Of a stretch of DNA of 64,000 bases, positions 61,095-64,000 are shown one piece after another. Position numbers and translations under genes: made by a program. The stretch lies in NCBI GenBank assembly GCA_963628035.1, contig CAVGED010000122.1, positions 1 to 64,000 of the forward strand. Reading direction: 5' to 3'. Source of the DNA: 14-2 sp963628035 (GTDB taxonomy: Bacteria > Bacillota > Clostridia > Lachnospirales > Lachnospiraceae). Under the pieces are notes generated by a model. The model made no database searches. It worked only from the letters and a program-made list of their open reading frames with translations, and had not been told where the DNA came from. Position 1 is the first letter of the stretch. Each line of letters opens with the position of its first letter.

Positions 61095-62849
61095 TTACAT
61101 TCCCTGTATCCGCCAGCCCTCGGCCTTTTCGCGGATCTCGGTAAAGCGCTTGTAGAGTCCTTCTTCCCGGATCAATGCGTCATGTGTTCCGGCTTCCGCG
61201 ATCCGGCCGTCATCGACCACAAGGATCTGATCTGCGTTTTGAATTGTTGCCAGACGGTGCGCGATGGTGATGATCGTCTTGCCGCGGGTCAGCGCGGAGA
61301 TCGCCTGCTGGATGAGGTGCTCGTTTTCGGGATCGATGCTTGCGGTTGCTTCGTCCAGGATGATGATCGGCGCATTTTTAAGAATCGCACGGGCGATGGA
61401 AATGCGTTGCTTTTCACCGCCGGAGAGCGTGCCGCCGCCTTCCCCTACAATGGTATCATAGCCATCCGGCAGTGCCATGATAAAATCGTGGCAGCGGGCC
61501 TTTTTTGCAGCGTCTATCATTTCTTCCTCGGTGGCGTCCGGCTTGCCGAAGCAGATATTGGCGCGGATCGTGTCGTTGAACAGATAGACATTCTGGAATA
61601 CCATGGAGATATTGGAAAGCAGGCTGTCGCAGGTGAATTCCCTCAGATCATGACCGCCCACCGAGATGCTGCCTGACTGCGGGTCATAAAATCTTGCCAG
61701 CAGGCTGCAAATCGTTGTCTTGCCGGAGCCGGAGGGACCGACGATAGCCGTCGAGGTCTTTTCGGGGATTCGGAAGCTGACATCCTTGAGCACCTGATGG
61801 GAATCGTAGCCGAAATCTACGTTTTTAAACGCAATATCAAAATGGGAAAGCTTGATATCCCTGCCGTCTGCGTCGATGAAGTTCTCGCCCTTCAGCGCGT
61901 CAAGCTGATCCATGGCATCGTCGATGACGCCGAGTGTGTGGGCGCTGTCGCTGATGGGTTCAAGGCTTGCAAAAATGCTGAATGAGAAGAACACGAACAT
62001 CAACATAACAGGAAGCTCCATCTGCCCGGCAAGGCACATTAGGCAGGAAGCCATTGCAAGACCGACCGAGCCGCATTTCAGTGCCAGCAGGTGCAAGGCA
62101 TTGCCGGGGATGTAGCCCCACTCTATCTTCAAGTGGATCTTTTTGCTGTCGTCGATGGCCTTTGTGACGGATTCCATGGACGCGCCCGCTTTGCCGAAGG
62201 ATTTGACCACCGCAAGACCGCGGGCGTACTCAATGACCGCGCCTGTCATATCCTTATTTGCCTGTGCCTCAACCGGGGCGTTGATGCGGCTGTAATGAGA
62301 GATAATGAGCATAAAGCACAGCGACAGAGCAGCGGCTGCAAGCGCAATGAGCGCCGTCAGGGGACTGCACACCGCAAGGCAGATGAAGATAACGAGGAAG
62401 TTCAGATATCCGCCGACGAAATTGTCTATCATGCGGATACCCATTCCCTCAAGCGTGGAAAGTCCCGTGGTGATGGAGCTTAAAATATTGCCGGTGCTGA
62501 CCTGCTGAAAATAGCCGAGGGAGACTCGCTTTAATGCGTCGCCCACAGCCAGACGGTCGCGGGCGGTGAGCTGGTAGCCGATCGGCTCCTGCAGGCGTGC
62601 CCGGAAGTAGTCAAACAGGAAGCGGAAGAATACGAGGACGGCCTGAATGAGAATACTTTTCCAGATCCATGATGTGTCAAATGTCGTACCGTTCCTCCCG
62701 GACTCTATCAGCAGCCCAACCGTGTAGGCGGCAAGAGCCAGCGGCATGGCCGTAAATATGTGCGAGAAGAAGGTCATGACAAAACCCAGATACAGCTTGC
62801 CCTTGAATTCTCCGCACCAGTCAATGATTCTTTTTACTGTCTTGAACAT
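61095..62849 (-). CDS. ABC exporter subunit B (membrane domain plus ATPase)
   Basis: The 584-residue half-transporter has six helices (about 15-310) and a C-terminal nucleotide-binding domain with Walker A GPSGSGKTT (about 369-377), signature LSGGEKQR (about 472), Walker B IIILDEATASID and a switch His in IAHRL. AAGGAGG lies within the end of the preceding gene, four bases before its start, so the pair is coupled. Likely a heterodimeric multidrug or peptide exporter; substrate unknown. Confidence 0.95.
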   Translation of the reverse strand: MFKTVKRIIDWCGEFKGKLYLGFVMTFFSHIFTAMPLALAAYTVGLLIESGRNGTTFDTSWIWKSILIQAVLVFFRFLFDYFRARLQEPIGYQLTARDRLAVGDALKRVSLGYFQQVSTGNILSSITTGLSTLEGMGIRMIDNFVGGYLNFLVIFICLAVCSPLTALIALAAAALSLCFMLIISHYSRINAPVEAQANKDMTGAVIEYARGLAVVKSFGKAGASMESVTKAIDDSKKIHLKIEWGYIPGNALHLLALKCGSVGLAMASCLMCLAGQMELPVMLMFVFFSFSIFASLEPISDSAHTLGVIDDAMDQLDALKGENFIDADGRDIKLSHFDIAFKNVDFGYDSHQVLKDVSFRIPEKTSTAIVGPSGSGKTTICSLLARFYDPQSGSISVGGHDLREFTCDSLLSNISMVFQNVYLFNDTIRANICFGKPDATEEEMIDAAKKARCHDFIMALPDGYDTIVGEGGGTLSGGEKQRISIARAILKNAPIIILDEATASIDPENEHLIQQAISALTRGKTIITIAHRLATIQNADQILVVDDGRIAEAGTHDALIREEGLYKRFTEIREKAEGWRIQGM

Positions 62850-62852
62850 AGT

Positions 62853-64000
62853 TTATGCCTCCTTTTTGGCGGAAGATACCGCCCAAGCCTTCGCGCCGAT
62901 GTGCGCCTGCCACATATCGCGGTACAGTGGGCAGCTTTCCAGAAGCTGTTCCTGCCTGCCCTCGGCGACGATCTCACCGTTCTTCAAAACGACGATCTTG
63001 TCGGCGTTCTTGATGGTGGAAAGTCGGTGCGCAATGACAAGCAGCGTCTTGCCCTTAGTCAACGCGGCGATGCTCTGCTGAATTTTATCTTCGTTTTCGG
63101 GGTCTGTGAATGCCGTCGCTTCGTCGAGAATGACAATGGGTGCGTTTTTCAGCATCATACGTGCAATGGCGATACGCTGCTTTTCACCGCCCGACAGGCG
63201 TTTGCCCGCCTCGCCTGCAGGGGTATCATAACCCTGCGGCAGCTTGGAGATGAATTCTTCGCACTGGGCTGCCTTTGCAGCGGCCTTTACCTCCTCGTCG
63301 GTTGCGTTCGGGTTGCCGAGGCGGATGTTCTCAAGCAGTGAGCAGCGGAACAGGAAGTTATCCTGCGTGACAAAGCTGACGTATTCGGAAAGCTGTTCCA
63401 GCGGCATGTCCCTGACATTTACGCCGCCGATGGTGATCTCCCCCGATGTGACATCCCAGAAGCGGGCAATCAGCTTGGCAACCGTGGATTTTCCACCGCC
63501 GGAAGGCCCCACAAGCGCCGTGAATCCTCCTTCGGGAAGCTTCAGGTTCACGCCGTGCAGCACCTCATCCTTATCATCCCCGGTATAGGAGAAATGCACG
63601 TTTTTCAGCTCCACATCGGTGTGCTTCACCTCCGCACGGGTCTTGGGTTCAGGCAGCTCGGGCATTTCAAGAAATTCTTCAAGATTTTCAACCGTGAACT
63701 TGACCTGCCGCATATTCTCCGAAAAGACTTCGAGCTTCGCAAGGGAGCCGACCATGGAGATGGAAAGCATCACGGCAAGCGCCGCCTGGGCGGCAGTGAT
63801 CGTGCCGCTGTTTGCCAGAGCCAACGCCACAGGCAGAGTGACGATGAGCGTTGACGGGAACAGGGCAAAGCTCAGCTTCATGGTGACAAAGGTGGATGTC
63901 AGCCATTTGACTACAAAGGTACGGAAGTCGGTAATTGCTCCGGCGTATTTCTCATAGGAAACGCCTGCGCGGCCAAAGGCTTTGATGACCTCGATTCCCT
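62853..64000 (-). CDS. ABC exporter subunit A, partial (runs off window)
   Basis: The open frame continues beyond the window edge: reading back from the apparent ATG at 63881 it stays open to 64000 (GIEVIKAFGRAGVSYEKYAG...). Seen here are the last transmembrane helices and a full nucleotide-binding domain with Walker A GPSGGGKST, signature LSGGEKQR and Walker B IVILDEATAFTD. Its ATG 63881 is therefore internal, not the start. It is the partner of the downstream half-transporter; both are different from the truncated ABC gene at 57 kb. Confidence 0.93.
   Translation of the reverse strand, partial: GIEVIKAFGRAGVSYEKYAGAITDFRTFVVKWLTSTFVTMKLSFALFPSTLIVTLPVALALANSGTITAAQAALAVMLSISMVGSLAKLEVFSENMRQVKFTVENLEEFLEMPELPEPKTRAEVKHTDVELKNVHFSYTGDDKDEVLHGVNLKLPEGGFTALVGPSGGGKSTVAKLIARFWDVTSGEITIGGVNVRDMPLEQLSEYVSFVTQDNFLFRCSLLENIRLGNPNATDEEVKAAAKAAQCEEFISKLPQGYDTPAGEAGKRLSGGEKQRIAIARMMLKNAPIVILDEATAFTDPENEDKIQQSIAALTKGKTLLVIAHRLSTIKNADKIVVLKNGEIVAEGRQEQLLESCPLYRDMWQAHIGAKAWAVSSAKKEA

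Noticed and set aside
1..64000. CRISPR array, rRNA genes, insertion-sequence transposases, integrases
   Set aside because: No regularly spaced direct repeats, no rRNA-like segments and no transposase or integrase frames were found on either strand.

Overview
The window is an origin-proximal piece of a low-to-mid GC Firmicutes chromosome, most likely a gut Lachnospiraceae or a close relative. This rests on the gene order rsmG-mnmG-mnmE-jag-yidC-yidD-rnpA-rpmH / oriC / dnaA-dnaN-yaaA-recF-gyrB-gyrA, strong AGGAGG ribosome binding sites, a tyrosyl T-box leader, and Clostridia-type accessory genes (FeFe hydrogenases, encapsulin, YolD/UmuC). Species cannot be named from the sequence alone.

Layout. 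1-2 kb: structured repeats, three ParB-binding parS sites, a frameshifted GNAT gene and a small coiled-coil gene. 2-3 kb: a membrane-anchored alpha/beta hydrolase-like protein behind a promoter with a perfect dyad at its start point. 3-10.1 kb: the rpmH to rsmG block on the minus strand. 10.1-12.2 kb: oriC, with DnaA boxes on both sides of dnaA. 12.2-19.2 kb: replication genes on the plus strand. 19.2-21 kb: tyrS with its T-box. 21-25.6 kb: AI-2E-type permease, a PhoP/PhoR-like two-component pair, tRNA-Ala(GGC), a GNAT and tRNA-Arg(CCT). 25.6-30.4 kb: TetR plus an MMPL/YhgE-like export cassette with repeated operators. 30.5-42.5 kb: two nearly identical GGDEF genes bracketing a broken giant ATPase-HEPN gene and a surface-glycan-like group (beta-helix lipoprotein, GT2-GtrA, phosphodiester glycosidase). 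42.6-47.4 kb: encapsulin with its ferritin-like cargo, pepT, UmuC-like polymerase and YolD. 47.4-48.1 kb: a second cluster of the three structured repeats. 48.2-53.8 kb: a sensory FeFe-hydrogenase operon with a SpoIIE-like phosphatase and a second FeFe hydrogenase. 53.8-64 kb: AraC regulator, two ATC-hydrolase-family genes, a membrane protein, a truncated ABC gene, an AbiE type IV toxin-antitoxin pair, a PocR-AraC regulator and a heterodimeric ABC exporter that runs off the window end.

The first 25 kb is conserved housekeeping with genes running away from oriC. The rest is accessory. Two observations stand out. First, three unrelated, strongly self-complementary repeat families occur in the same order at 0-1.8 kb and at 47.4-48.1 kb, and one of them also sits between the T-box and tyrS. 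Second, a decayed giant protein combines a helical-repeat N-terminal half, an ATPase core that has lost its P-loop, and a C-terminal HEPN-type RNxxxH motif, an architecture reminiscent of anti-phage STAND/ATPase systems. All identifications were made by eye from motifs; no database search was run.
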